In this document: positions 46,701 to 55,558 of the stretch, piece after piece | How the letters are laid out: every line of letters starts with the position of its first letter | Numbering within the stretch: position 1 is the first letter of the stretch | NCBI RefSeq assembly: GCF_020447205.1 | Contig: NZ_JAJAEL010000049.1 | Location: 53,745 to 117,744 of the forward strand | Direction of reading: 5' to 3' | Source of the DNA: Thalassolituus alkanivorans | GTDB lineage: Bacteria > Pseudomonadota > Gammaproteobacteria > Pseudomonadales > Oceanobacteraceae | DNA length: 64,000 nt | Made by a program: the position numbers and the translations under genes | Notes under the pieces: model-generated | Database searches by the model: none | What the model was told of the DNA's origin: nothing | What the model saw: only the letters and a program-made list of their open reading frames with translations

Positions 46701-47305
46701 GCGGCGTCTCCGGCCAGGTGGTGATGACGGTCGGTGGCAATCAGTTCAACGCCTGAGGTCGGGGCCTGCCAGTACCAGTTGGATTTATCGACGCTGACCG
46801 GAATCATATCGATACAGTCGACCGGGCAGGGCTCAACACACAGATCGCAGCCGGTGCATTCATCGGCGATGACGGTATGCATCTGTTTGGCGGCACCGAG
46901 AATGGCATCGACCGGACAGGCCTGAATGCACTTGGTGCAGCCAATGCACTCGTCTTCGCGGATAAAGGCAACGGTGGGTACGGCTTTTTCGGCGCCGTGT
47001 TCGGCGTCCAGCGGCTCAGGCTCTACGCCGAGCAGATCGGCCAAAGACTGAATCGTACCTTCGCCGCCGGGCGGGCATTTGTTGATTTTTTCACCGCCGG
47101 CAATGGCTTCGGCGTAAGGCTTACAACCCGGATAGCCGCACTGACCACACTGGGTCTGCGGCAGCAGGTTGTTGATCTGATCGACAATCGGGTTGCCTTC
47201 CACTTTAAAACGGATGGCGGCAAAACCCAGAACGGCACCAAAAATAACCGCCAGAACGGCCAGCAGGCCGACCGCAATAACAATGGTCCAGAGTGCAGCT
47301 GACAT
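46697..47305 (-). CDS. rsxB: Rsx/Rnf electron transport complex subunit B
   Basis: A 202-aa iron-sulfur subunit. One N-terminal TM, then an Fe-S domain with [16 protein letters not shown], and two ferredoxin-type clusters: [16 protein letters not shown] and [16 protein letters not shown]. It relays electrons into the complex. It overlaps rsxC by 4 nt and lies 8 bp downstream of rsxA. Confidence 0.96.
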   Translation of the reverse strand: MSAALWTIVIAVGLLAVLAVIFGAVLGFAAIRFKVEGNPIVDQINNLLPQTQCGQCGYPGCKPYAEAIAGGEKINKCPPGGEGTIQSLADLLGVEPEPLDAEHGAEKAVPTVAFIREDECIGCTKCIQACPVDAILGAAKQMHTVIADECTGCDLCVEPCPVDCIDMIPVSVDKSNWYWQAPTSGVELIATDRHHHLAGDAA

Positions 47306-47313
47306 GAAAACTC

Positions 47314-47895
47314 CTAAATACTGACCAGACCGGTAAAGCCTAAGAACGCCAGCGACATTAATCCGGCAGTGAGCATAGCGATGGCAGAGCCCTGAAAAGG
47401 CTTAGGTACGTCGGCGACCGCCACACGTTCACGCAGGGCGGCGAACAGCACCATCACCAGCGAGAAACCCACGGCAGCGCCAAAGCCATAAAGAATGGAT
47501 TCGACCAGGCTGTTGTCGCGTTTGATATTCAGCAGGGCAACACCCAGTACCGCGCAGTTGGTGGTAATCAGCGGTAAAAAGATACCCAGCACACGGTACA
47601 GCAGCGGGCTGGTTTTGCGGATGGCCATCTCGGTAAAGCCCACCACCACGGCAATTACCATGATAAAACTGATGGTTTTCAGATAGGCCAGATCCAGCGG
47701 AATCAGCAGGTAGGTGTACACCAGATAGCTGCACACCGATGCCAGCGTCAGCACGAAGGTGGTAGCCGCGCCCATGCCGATGGCGGTTTCCAGCTTGTTG
47801 GATACACCCATAAAAGGGCAGAGACCGAGGAACTGCACCAGCACGAAGTTGTTGACCAGAATGGTGCTTACCAGAATCAGCAGATAGTCAGTCAT
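47314..47895 (-). CDS. rsxA: Rsx/Rnf electron transport complex subunit A
   Basis: A 193-aa six-TM subunit, same length as E. coli Rsx[43 protein letters not shown] is nearly the family consensus, and [19 protein letters not shown] holds the conserved Cys. A TTG one codon upstream (47898) is less likely than the ATG at 47895, which matches other RsxA starts. First gene of the six-gene operon. Confidence 0.96.
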   Translation of the reverse strand: MTDYLLILVSTILVNNFVLVQFLGLCPFMGVSNKLETAIGMGAATTFVLTLASVCSYLVYTYLLIPLDLAYLKTISFIMVIAVVVGFTEMAIRKTSPLLYRVLGIFLPLITTNCAVLGVALLNIKRDNSLVESILYGFGAAVGFSLVMVLFAALRERVAVADVPKPFQGSAIAMLTAGLMSLAFLGFTGLVSI

Positions 47896-47945
47896 CAATG
47901 GCTCCGCAGCACATGTGTACCGTCGATATTAAAAAATGGGCGCGC

Positions 47946-47975
47946 ATTATCCCAAAACTGTGTTATTTCGGACAA
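47946..47975 (-). promoter_or_regulatory. Probable sigma-70 promoter of the rsx operon
   Basis: Minus strand: TTGTCC (-35, 47970-47975), an 18-bp spacer and GATAAT (-10, 47946-47951), about 50 nt before rsxA. The rest of 47976-48161 shows no gene or clear site. Confidence 0.55.
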
Positions 47976-48161
47976 GAAGGTTTTTTTCGGTTCTAAGCAC
48001 CGTTTGGAATAAGCTTAGTGGTTGTTACGTCTATGGCTTGTAACGGCCGCCTTATTGGCATGCCAGCCGGGGATGATAGCGGCCTGTTGGGGGAAGGTAC
48101 TGATGCGGGTCAAGGATATAACCAGATGGTTATTTTGAGGCGAAAGGCAGAAGGCAGAGGG

Positions 48162-48540
48162 CAGGAGCGGATCTTACCCACGACATAATCAGAAGACTCA
48201 ACTCACCCGGCAAGCACAGTGTGGGAGCGGCTTTCAGCCGCGATATCTGCAATGGAGGTTGCATTCGACTATCCGCGACCCGGCATATTAAATCAGGTGT
48301 CGTTTGCAGGAGCGGATCTTATCCGCGACAAAATCAGAAGGCTCAGCTCACCCGGCAAGCACAGTGTGGGAGCGGCTTGCAGCCGCGATATCTGCAATGG
48401 AGGTTGTATTCGACTGTCTGCAGCCCCGCATATTAAATCAGGTGACGTTTGTAGGAGCGGATCTTATCCGCGACAAAATCAGAAAATTCAATTTACCTGG
48501 CAAGCACAGTGTGGGAGCGGCTTTCAGCCGCGATATTTGC
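48162..48540 (+). repeat. 145-bp tandem array (about 2.6 copies) of paired REP-like palindromes
   Basis: Units start at 48162, 48307 and 48452, exactly 145 bp apart; the third is partial. Each carries two palindromes in the same orientation: GGAGCGGATCTTATCCGCGA and, about 50 bp on, GGAGCGGCTTTCAGCCGCGA. Later copies differ by a few substitutions and are diverging. GGAGCGG-N6-CCGCGA palindromes are a known type of REP element in pseudomonads and relatives. Open frames across the array arise from the repeat and are not genes. Confidence 0.9.
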
Positions 48541-48660
48541 ACGCTTTGCATTCGTGCTTGCCCGTTTTGCCAGAGGGTAGTAACGTAAATGCCAAATGAA
48601 TCAATAGATTGCGCTTCGGTTTACAAGCTGAAGTGTAAAGTTAGCCGCACAGAAAACCGG

Positions 48661-48798
48661 AATTAACAGGCATGCGCGCTTTTCTGGAAGGGATTTTTGA
48701 GTTATGGACGATTTCTCAGTTTGGTCAATAAGTTATGCGGGGTTTCTCGAAAGAATCGCCCGGAATAAATGCGCATGCACACTAATGAGCAGTTATGC
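48661..48798 (+). other. Candidate attC-like site 1 (upstream of the DUF2971 gene)
   Basis: Begins AATTAAC and ends GTTATGC (48792-48798), with GCATGCGC (from about 48670) and GCGCATGC (from about 48769) able to pair between them. The terminal GTTATG box recurs at the two sites below. The attC consensus GTTRRRY is matched only partly, and no integrase is present, so this is a hypothesis. Confidence 0.25.
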
Positions 48799-48841
48799 AG
48801 CTTGATGACTTATAGAACCTCTTACTGAGCTCGGAATTAGA

Positions 48842-49729
48842 ATGGATCTTTCAAAAAAAGAGTTATTAAAATTCTGTTGGCCCTCTGATTATTCCATCTC
48901 AAACCTTGAAAATGGAGCGATTTTTTGTCAGCACTACGCGGCTTACAATGATCCTTTTGAATTCTGGAGCAATATCTATGAGGGAATTCCTGACGCTGAA
49001 AAGGAACCTGAGCGATTTGCTGCCGCATTAGCGGCGTGGGGAATGTCAGGAGCTCGCCCCGATGATGAGGACGTGATTGCATATTTTGATGAATGTCAGA
49101 ATTATCAGCCACCGTTTAAAGAAATGAGAGAAGAGATGCGTATCGCGTGTTTTGGCTCCCAGCGAGAAAATCTCCTAATGTGGCCACATTACGCCGATGG
49201 GCTTCGTGGATTTTGCATCGTATTCGACGAAGATGCTGTAGTAAAGTCAGAGCCAGAAGCGTATCTACTCGATGTAGAATACACTGACGCGCCGCCTACC
49301 GTTGATAGCTTTGTGTATGCCATTGCGCACGATCAAGAGTGGTATCGCCAAGTAGCTATTGAGGAAACCGAAACGCGTATTGAGCATTTAGGGGAGGCGG
49401 ATGAAAAAGAGTGGATTCCTATTTACGAAAAGACTGGCGCATCAGCGGTTGAAAAAATGCGCGAGATTTGGCAGTACGTTTTTGCTGTTAAGCCTTCTGA
49501 ATGGAGCTATGAGCGTGAGCGACGATTACTGGTTCCCACACGATGTTGTGATAAAGAACCGATAATGCGGTCATTTTCCACTGGCGCCATAAGAGAAGTT
49601 ATTTTTGGCGAGCGAATGAGCGACGACTTTCGAGAAAAATTACTCGCTGTACTTAATAAACATTACCCTGGGGTTGCAATCCGAACGGCTCGTAGAGCAC
49701 ACAATCTTTACACAATTAATATTTGCTAA
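48842..49729 (+). CDS. DUF2971-family protein
   Basis: A 295-aa soluble protein. The DUF2971 pattern is clear: LENGAIFCQHYAAYNDPFEFW near the start, IACFGSQRENLLMWPHYADGLRGFCIVFD in the middle, and WSYERERRLLVP, then IREVIFGERMSD later. The function is not established; members occur often in genomic islands and phage-defence neighbourhoods. Codon use is visibly more AT-rich than in surrounding genes. ATG with a GGA site. It stands between two attC-like sites, so it may be a mobile cassette gene. Confidence 0.85.
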   Translation: MDLSKKELLKFCWPSDYSISNLENGAIFCQHYAAYNDPFEFWSNIYEGIPDAEKEPERFAAALAAWGMSGARPDDEDVIAYFDECQNYQPPFKEMREEMRIACFGSQRENLLMWPHYADGLRGFCIVFDEDAVVKSEPEAYLLDVEYTDAPPTVDSFVYAIAHDQEWYRQVAIEETETRIEHLGEADEKEWIPIYEKTGASAVEKMREIWQYVFAVKPSEWSYERERRLLVPTRCCDKEPIMRSFSTGAIREVIFGERMSDDFREKLLAVLNKHYPGVAIRTARRAHNLYTINIC

Positions 49730-49735
49730 TTAAAA

Positions 49736-49813
49736 TGTGCAAACAAAGCCACGCAGCATAGACCCTACGGGACCGGACCTCGCTGCGCTCGGCCGCTGTT
49801 GGCAGTGTTATGA
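49736..49813 (+). other. Candidate attC-like site 2 (between the two cassette-like genes)
   Basis: Starts 7 nt after the DUF2971 stop and ends GTTATGA (49807-49813). GCCACGCAGC and GCTGTTGGC form outer arms; the centre has CCTCGCTGCGCTCGG, a self-complementary core often seen in attC hairpins. The next gene begins 12 nt further on, as in integron cassettes. Confidence 0.3.
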
Positions 49814-49825
49814 CTTGAGGTTAGT

Positions 49826-50371
49826 GTGAAAAAATTATTTTTATTCGCAATTTTAACTATTTCTATTGCTTCGCTTGCAGAACCCTCGAGTTGGATGTTA
49901 AACAATTTTTTAGGTCTGAATAGTTCTGATAGCTCTGTAAGAGAGAAGTCTGCTTATGGTCTGAAGGGATACTATACAGATAATGGCGCTGAACCATCTC
50001 AGGAATACTTAGACCTACTTCAGCGTAACGCAGATCATTTGCTAAACACCCTTTCGGATGAGAATCTTCAGGTTAGATATTATACAACGGAACTTGTTGC
50101 GGCCAGACGCATGAGTCAGTATCCAAAGCCCTCTATAGTTTTTGTGTCACTTCTCGAAGATGAAAAAATAAGACTATTTAAAGCTAAATTCTTAAATAAT
50201 CTTAACTCAAAAAGGGAGCTACTTGTCATAAGCAGTATCAAAGCACTGATTAATCTGAAAGCATGTGAACATTTGCCGGAGATGCTATTTCGGGCTGAAG
50301 AGCTATCGGAATATGAAAAAAAGTATGCAATGGCCTCAATAGATAGGTTGCAAGATTATTGTGATAAATAG
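49826..50371 (+). CDS. Hypothetical exported helical-repeat protein
   Basis: A 181-aa protein with signal peptide 1-18 (cleavage after SLA). The mature part is helical with HEAT-like elements (SDSSVREKSAYGLKGYY; LSDENLQVRYYTTELVAARRM; ISSIKALINLKACEHLPEML). It has strongly AT-rich codon use, unlike its neighbours. GTG start with GAGG at 49816-49819. It lies between attC-like sites 2 and 3 and is the second gene of a possible two-cassette insertion. The function is unknown. Confidence 0.6.
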   Translation: MKKLFLFAILTISIASLAEPSSWMLNNFLGLNSSDSSVREKSAYGLKGYYTDNGAEPSQEYLDLLQRNADHLLNTLSDENLQVRYYTTELVAARRMSQYPKPSIVFVSLLEDEKIRLFKAKFLNNLNSKRELLVISSIKALINLKACEHLPEMLFRAEELSEYEKKYAMASIDRLQDYCDK

Positions 50372-50390
50372 ATTCACAATAATCAGTTTA

Positions 50391-50527
50391 TGAACGCTCC
50401 TGCGCGGCTAGGACAGTTGAGCTTCGCTCGTTCCTCGCTATGTTTTACTGCTCCACAGCAAAAGCGTTCTAGTTCTTAGAGTGGACAAGGTCGCCTCTAC
50501 TGATAACGCTCTCGATCTCCGTTATGC
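50391..50527 (+). other. Candidate attC-like site 3 (downstream end of the cassette-like segment)
   Basis: AACGCT (50393-50398) pairs with AGCGTT (50463-50468), enclosing GAGC-TTC-GCTC and flanking GCTAGGAC/GTTCCTCGC stems. A second short dyad, ATAACG-N12-CGTTAT, ends in GTTATGC (50521-50527). The same GTTATG ending as sites 1 and 2 is the main reason to group them. Confidence 0.25.
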
Positions 50528-50824
50528 GGTCTGTAGCAGAGTCTCAACGGCAGCCTGATTGGCCCTTCTGTATAAAATATAACCACCAGAGCGTCCGACA
50601 CAGCGGACACTGACATATCCTGAATGAGGAAAGCTTGCACCGGCGGGAAATGTTGGCACACTCTGCTGTCATATCAGTCTGCCTCTGAGGTGGTGGGGCA
50701 GGCAAACACAATAATAAATCTCTGCATCGGACTGGCGTTGTGCCAGCTGCTCTCAGGTCGCCTTCGCTGTAAGAGGGAGCCGCAGTGAGGGGCTGACTGC
50801 CGGAGTTGTAATGGATAGCTGCTG
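50528..50824. other. Intergenic region before the ABC importer
   Basis: No gene is seen. GTCCG-ACACAG-CGGAC, a 5-bp dyad, lies around 50590, and an AT-rich TATAAAATATAACC is just before it, a possible promoter element. The ABC importer promoter must be here, but no confident hexamer pair was found. Confidence 0.35.
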
Positions 50825-53152
50825 ATGAACACTGTTGTTTTGGGGAAGATGCGCCGCTGCGGCGGGTTTACTGGTCGTCTGCAGACTGGTTTGCAAAAGT
50901 CTGGCTGGCTGAAGGCTGTAAGCGCAGTTACCGGGCGCTTTGGCGGCGCAGGGCTATGGCTGGCAGGCGCGCTGTTACTGGCGGGGTGCAGCGATCAGGC
51001 CTGGAATAATCCTCATCCGGAATCCGAAGCCAGTGCCAATATTCTCTATTCCAGTTTTTCCGAACGTCCCAAATACCTTGATCCGGCCCGCTCTTACAGC
51101 ACCGATGAATCGCGCTTTATTGATCAGATTTATGAGCCACCTCTGGCTTACGACTACCTTAAACGCCCTTACGAGCTGATCCCCAATACCCTGACGGCGA
51201 TGCCGGATATCCATTACAGCGATGCCGATGGCAATGAGGTGGATGCCGACAGCGCCGCCGTTGCTTTTTCTACCTATCACTTCCGGTTACAGCCGGGTAT
51301 CCGCTATCAGCCGCATCCGGCCTTTGCCCTGAACGATAAGGGTGAATCGCTTTATCTGTTTGCTTCGGCCGCCGAATCAGAGCAATACCGCAGTCTGGAC
51401 GATTTTATCGAGCAGGGCAGCCGTGAACTGGTGGCCGAGGATTATGTGTATCAGGTTAAACGCCTGGCCGACCCTAAACTGCTGTCGCCGGTACGCGCAC
51501 TGCTCAGCGATTATATTGTCGGCATGACGGAGTTCAGCCAGATTGCGAGTGATACGCGTAAAGCACTGGAAGAAAAAGCAGGCAAGCAGGCCTGGCTGGA
51601 TTTACGCCAACTCAGCATGGCCGGTGTTGAGGCTCAGGGGCGTTATGATTTTACTATCCGCTTAAAAGGCAAATATCCGCAGTTTAAATACTGGCTGGCC
51701 TTTCACTTTTTTGCGCCCATTCCCTGGGAAGTCGATCGTTTTTACCATCAGCCGGGACTGGCCGAACGTAATATTGTGCTGAACTGGCATCCGGTTGGCA
51801 GTGGTCCTTTTATGATGACGCGCAATAACCCCAACGAAGTCATTATTCTGGAAAAGAATCCGAATTACCGCGCCGATTATTATCCTGTTGAAGGTTCGCC
51901 TGAGGATGTTGCGGCTGGCTTATTGGATGATGCCGGAAAGCAATTGCCATTACTGGATAAAGTGGTTTACCGGCTGGAAAAAGAAGCCATCCCGCTGTGG
52001 ACCAAATTTATGCAGGGTTATTACGACCGCTCCGGTATCGCCAGTGACAGTTTTGACCAGGCGATCCGGGTCAGCAGTGATGGTATTGGTCTGAGTCCGG
52101 AGATGACGGAGAAAGGCGTAACCCTGGAAAAGGAAGTGGTGCTGGGCAGTTATTATCTTGCCTTTAATATGCTCGACCCGGTGGTCGGCGATAAAGGGGA
52201 TGCCAAAAGCCGCGAACGTGCACGCAAGCTGCGTCAGGCAATCGCCATTGCTTACGATCAGCAGGAAATGATTTCGATTTTTGCCAACGGCCGTGGCGAA
52301 GTGGCGATGAGCCCGATACCGCCGGGTATTTTCGGCTATCAGAGTGGCGAAGAGGGTATTAACCCCTATGTATTCGACTGGGTAGATGGCAAGCCACAGC
52401 GTAAATCGCTGGACGAAGCCAAACGCCTGCTGGCGGAGGCCGGTTACCCGGATGGCCGTCATGAAAAAACCGGTGAGCCTCTGGTGCTGAATCTGGATAC
52501 CACCACCGGTGGTGGCGGTGGTAGCGCCATGCAGAACTGGATGATCAAACAATTCAAAAAGCTGAATATCCAGCTCAATATCCGTGGTACCGATTACAAC
52601 CGCTTTAAAGAAAAAATGCAGACCGGTAATGCCCAGTTATTCCAGTGGGGCTGGCTGGCTGATTATCCGGATGCCGAAAACTTCCTGTTTTTACAGTACG
52701 GCAATAACGGTCAGGTGATCAGCGGCGGCAGTGGGGTAAATTCCACTAATTACAATAATGCCGAATACAACCGCCTGTTTGACCAGATGCAGCTGATGGA
52801 AGATTCGCCGCAGCGCATGGAGATTATCCGCCGCATGATTGCCATTCTGCAGCGTGATGCGGTGTGGGCATCCGGCTGGCATCCGCATTCCTATGTGCTG
52901 AATAACCATTGGGTTCGCAATGTTAAGGCTCATGGCATCAGCAAGAGTGTACTTAAATATTTTGCCGTGGATGTTGAACAGCGCAGTCAGGCACAGGCGG
53001 CCTGGAATGCACCGGTGTTATGGCCTATTTTTGTCGTCGCCGGAATTCTGCTGGTTACGTTGCTGCCGGGTTACCGTGCCTTCCGCCGTCGCCAGCAGCG
53101 TCGTATTCAAACGGCGCTGACAAATACTACATCTGCAGAACAGGAGGGCTGA
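50825..53152 (+). CDS. Peptide-type ABC transporter substrate-binding lipoprotein with C-terminal TM
   Basis: A 775-aa cluster C (DppA/OppA/YejA-like) binding protein. The lipobox LLLAGC puts an acylated Cys at 55, after an unusually long 54-residue leader. SBP_bac_5 motifs include PKYLDPARSYSTDESRFIDQIYEPP and FQWGWLADYPDAENFLFLQYGNN. A predicted TM helix near the C-terminus (WPIFVVAGILLVTLLPGYRAF, about 735-755) is followed by a basic RRRQQRRI stop. Binding proteins rarely carry such a C-terminal anchor. The start is uncertain because the ribosome site is weak and leader length is unusual. Stop and next ATG are one base apart. Confidence 0.85.
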   Translation: MNTVVLGKMRRCGGFTGRLQTGLQKSGWLKAVSAVTGRFGGAGLWLAGALLLAGCSDQAWNNPHPESEASANILYSSFSERPKYLDPARSYSTDESRFIDQIYEPPLAYDYLKRPYELIPNTLTAMPDIHYSDADGNEVDADSAAVAFSTYHFRLQPGIRYQPHPAFALNDKGESLYLFASAAESEQYRSLDDFIEQGSRELVAEDYVYQVKRLADPKLLSPVRALLSDYIVGMTEFSQIASDTRKALEEKAGKQAWLDLRQLSMAGVEAQGRYDFTIRLKGKYPQFKYWLAFHFFAPIPWEVDRFYHQPGLAERNIVLNWHPVGSGPFMMTRNNPNEVIILEKNPNYRADYYPVEGSPEDVAAGLLDDAGKQLPLLDKVVYRLEKEAIPLWTKFMQGYYDRSGIASDSFDQAIRVSSDGIGLSPEMTEKGVTLEKEVVLGSYYLAFNMLDPVVGDKGDAKSRERARKLRQAIAIAYDQQEMISIFANGRGEVAMSPIPPGIFGYQSGEEGINPYVFDWVDGKPQRKSLDEAKRLLAEAGYPDGRHEKTGEPLVLNLDTTTGGGGGSAMQNWMIKQFKKLNIQLNIRGTDYNRFKEKMQTGNAQLFQWGWLADYPDAENFLFLQYGNNGQVISGGSGVNSTNYNNAEYNRLFDQMQLMEDSPQRMEIIRRMIAILQRDAVWASGWHPHSYVLNNHWVRNVKAHGISKSVLKYFAVDVEQRSQAQAAWNAPVLWPIFVVAGILLVTLLPGYRAFRRRQQRRIQTALTNTTSAEQEG

Positions 53153-53153
53153 C

Positions 53154-54131
53154 ATGCTGGCTTATATTATCCGTCGTTTGCTGTACGCGCTGCCTATTCT
53201 GTTGGGGGTTAACCTGCTGACCTTTGCCCTGTTCTTTATGGTGAATACACCGGATCAGATGGCACGGGTGCAACTGGGTGATAAACACGTATCGGCGGAA
53301 GCCATAGAGCAATGGAAAGCGCAGCGCGGTTATGACAAACCCTTATTTATCAACACCGCTGAAAACAGCGAAGGGCTGCTGACCGATACCATCTTCTTTG
53401 AAAAGTCAGCGCGTCTGTTTGTGTTTGATTTCGGTAAATCCGATGAAGGGCGGGTGATCGGGGCAGATATCAGTGAACGTATGTGGCCCAGTCTGGCCGT
53501 GGCCTTGCCGACCTTTATTATCGGCATCAGCGTCAATATTGTATTCGCGCTGTTTGTGGTGATGTTCCGTGCCAGTGTGTTTGATACCGCAGCCATGGTG
53601 CTGTGCGTGGTACTGCTGTCGATATCCGGGGTGTTTTATATTCTTGCCGGGCAGTATTTCTTTGCCAAACTCTGGCACCTGGTACCGATCTCTGGTTATC
53701 TGGGCGGCACCGATGCCATCCGTTTTCTGATATTGCCGGTGATTATCGGCGTGGTCGCCGGTATTGGTGGTGGTACGCGGTTGTACCGCACCTTATTTCT
53801 GGAAGAAGCCAATAAAGATTATGTGCGCACTGCGCGCGCCAAAGGCGTGTCGGAAACCGCGGTATTGTTCCGCCATATTCTGCCTAACGGCCTGATCCCG
53901 ATTCTGACCAGTGTGGTGGTGGTGATACCGTCATTATTTATGGGCAGCCTGCTGATTGAATCGTTCTTTGGCATCCCTGGTCTTGGCAGTTACACCCTGG
54001 ACGCCATTCAGGCGCAGGATTTTGCCATCGTGCGCAGCATGGTGTTTCTTGGTTCCGTACTCTATATCCTCGGTCTGATTCTGACGGATATTTCTTACAC
54101 CCTGGTTGATCCACGGGTAAGGCTGTCCTGA
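53154..54131 (+). CDS. Peptide-type ABC transporter permease (DppB/OppB/YejB family)
   Basis: A 325-aa inner-membrane permease with about six TM helices and a periplasmic insert after TM1. The EAA-loop region (YVRTARAKGVSETAVLFRHILPNGLIPIL) and PGLGSYTLDAIQAQDF are conserved in this family. CAGGAGGG precedes the ATG. It pairs with the larger permease downstream. Confidence 0.92.
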   Translation: MLAYIIRRLLYALPILLGVNLLTFALFFMVNTPDQMARVQLGDKHVSAEAIEQWKAQRGYDKPLFINTAENSEGLLTDTIFFEKSARLFVFDFGKSDEGRVIGADISERMWPSLAVALPTFIIGISVNIVFALFVVMFRASVFDTAAMVLCVVLLSISGVFYILAGQYFFAKLWHLVPISGYLGGTDAIRFLILPVIIGVVAGIGGGTRLYRTLFLEEANKDYVRTARAKGVSETAVLFRHILPNGLIPILTSVVVVIPSLFMGSLLIESFFGIPGLGSYTLDAIQAQDFAIVRSMVFLGSVLYILGLILTDISYTLVDPRVRLS

Positions 54132-54132
54132 T

Positions 54133-55551
54133 ATGAATGAATTAGTGTCTGTTATGAATGAATTAATGAGCATTAAGCCCGTCGTGTTATGGAGCGATGT
54201 GCTTATTTATATTCTGGTGGTCAGTCTCGGACTGTTTTTTTACCAGTTAAGTAAAAACCCTCTGGCGCGTCAGCGCTGGCGTACGGTGTTTCACTCCCGT
54301 GCCGGTGTCGCCTCGTTTATTGTTATTCTGTTTTATTTGCTGATTGCTCTGCTGGATTCCCTGCATTACCGCGCACCTCTGGAAAAAACCGAAGGCAGCG
54401 ATGAAGTGCATTACAGTCAGGAAGTACACAGCCTGCTGGATGTTGTGCTGACCGAACTGCGTAATAAAGACGAAAAAACTTATTCGGCACCTTTCGCAAT
54501 TTATTCTTTCGCCAAAGAAAACATGCAAACCGACGATGGTGTTGTGTATCGCGATTTTCCGCGCTTAGCGAATGCCGGGCAGCATCTTGAAAGTGCGGCT
54601 GAGCATGGCATGGATATCTTTGTTCGTTCAATGAAAGCATTGCTGGTAGCGGCGTTTATCAGTGCGGTGATTATTGGTTTGCATATCGCCTGGCGTAAGC
54701 GCCAGCACTCACTGCAATCTGGGTTGGCCGGTGTCCGGACCTTACCCTGGGGAACCATTTATCTGACATTATCTGTGTTGGTACTTTCTTGTTGCTGGGT
54801 GCTGGAACTGAGTAAGGTATATCACATTCTGGGGACCGATAAGGTCGGTCAGGATGTTCTGTACTGGAGTATTAAAGCCATCCGCACCGGGGTGTTAATT
54901 GGCACTCTGGCAACGCTGCTGACTCTGCCGCTGGCGATTGTGCTGGGTATCAGTGCTGGTTACTTCAAAGGCTGGGTTGATGACGTGGTGCAGTATATTT
55001 ACACCACGCTGAGTTCTATTCCGGGCATTCTGTTAATTGCGGCATCGGTGCTGCTGATTGATGTGTATATCGAAACTCATCCGGAGCAGTTTAATCTGGT
55101 GGCTGTGCGGGCCGATTTTAAATTCCTGGCGCTGTGTTTTATTTTAGGTATGACCAGCTGGACCGGCTTGTGCCGTTTATTGCGCGCGGAAACGTTAAAA
55201 GTCAGCCAGCTCGATTATGTGCAGGCCGCTCATGCCTTTGGGGTTGGTCATAACCGCATTATTTTCCGCCATATTCTGCCCAACATTACCCATATTATTC
55301 TGATTGCTCTGGTGCTGGATTTCAGTGTCTTTGTGCTGGCCGAAGCGGTGTTGTCTTATATCGGCGTTGGCGTTGATCCGTCGATGGCCAGTTGGGGCAA
55401 TATGATTAACGAAGCGCGTTCTGAGTTATCCCGTGATCCGGTGGTGTGGTGGTCGGTAGCGGCGGCCTTTGTGCTGATGTTTGTACTGGTGCTGGCGGCG
55501 AATTTATTCTCCGACCGCGTCCGTGATGCTTTCGATCCACGGTCGGCCTGA
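54133..55551 (+). CDS. Peptide-type ABC transporter permease (DppC/OppC family), extended
   Basis: A 472-aa permease, about 150 residues longer than typical OppC. N-terminal TMs at about 15-32 and 54-72 enclose a periplasmic stretch (about 73-155), then further TMs. The core from about 245 has YVQAAHAFGVGHNRIIFRHILPNITHIIL and AEAVLSYIGVGVDPSMASWGNM. The start lacks a strong ribosome site; several in-frame ATGs lie within the first 15 codons. The next gene begins 8 bp later. Confidence 0.88.
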   Translation: MNELVSVMNELMSIKPVVLWSDVLIYILVVSLGLFFYQLSKNPLARQRWRTVFHSRAGVASFIVILFYLLIALLDSLHYRAPLEKTEGSDEVHYSQEVHSLLDVVLTELRNKDEKTYSAPFAIYSFAKENMQTDDGVVYRDFPRLANAGQHLESAAEHGMDIFVRSMKALLVAAFISAVIIGLHIAWRKRQHSLQSGLAGVRTLPWGTIYLTLSVLVLSCCWVLELSKVYHILGTDKVGQDVLYWSIKAIRTGVLIGTLATLLTLPLAIVLGISAGYFKGWVDDVVQYIYTTLSSIPGILLIAASVLLIDVYIETHPEQFNLVAVRADFKFLALCFILGMTSWTGLCRLLRAETLKVSQLDYVQAAHAFGVGHNRIIFRHILPNITHIILIALVLDFSVFVLAEAVLSYIGVGVDPSMASWGNMINEARSELSRDPVVWWSVAAAFVLMFVLVLAANLFSDRVRDAFDPRSA

Positions 55552-55558
55552 GGAGAAA

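Noticed and set aside
48162-48540. CRISPR array
   Set aside because: Units are 145 bp with no unique spacers, the repeats are REP-like palindromes, and no cas genes are present.
48219-48599. Overlapping open frames in the 145-bp array
   Set aside because: Their sequences repeat with the DNA unit in different frames; no ribosome site or domain.
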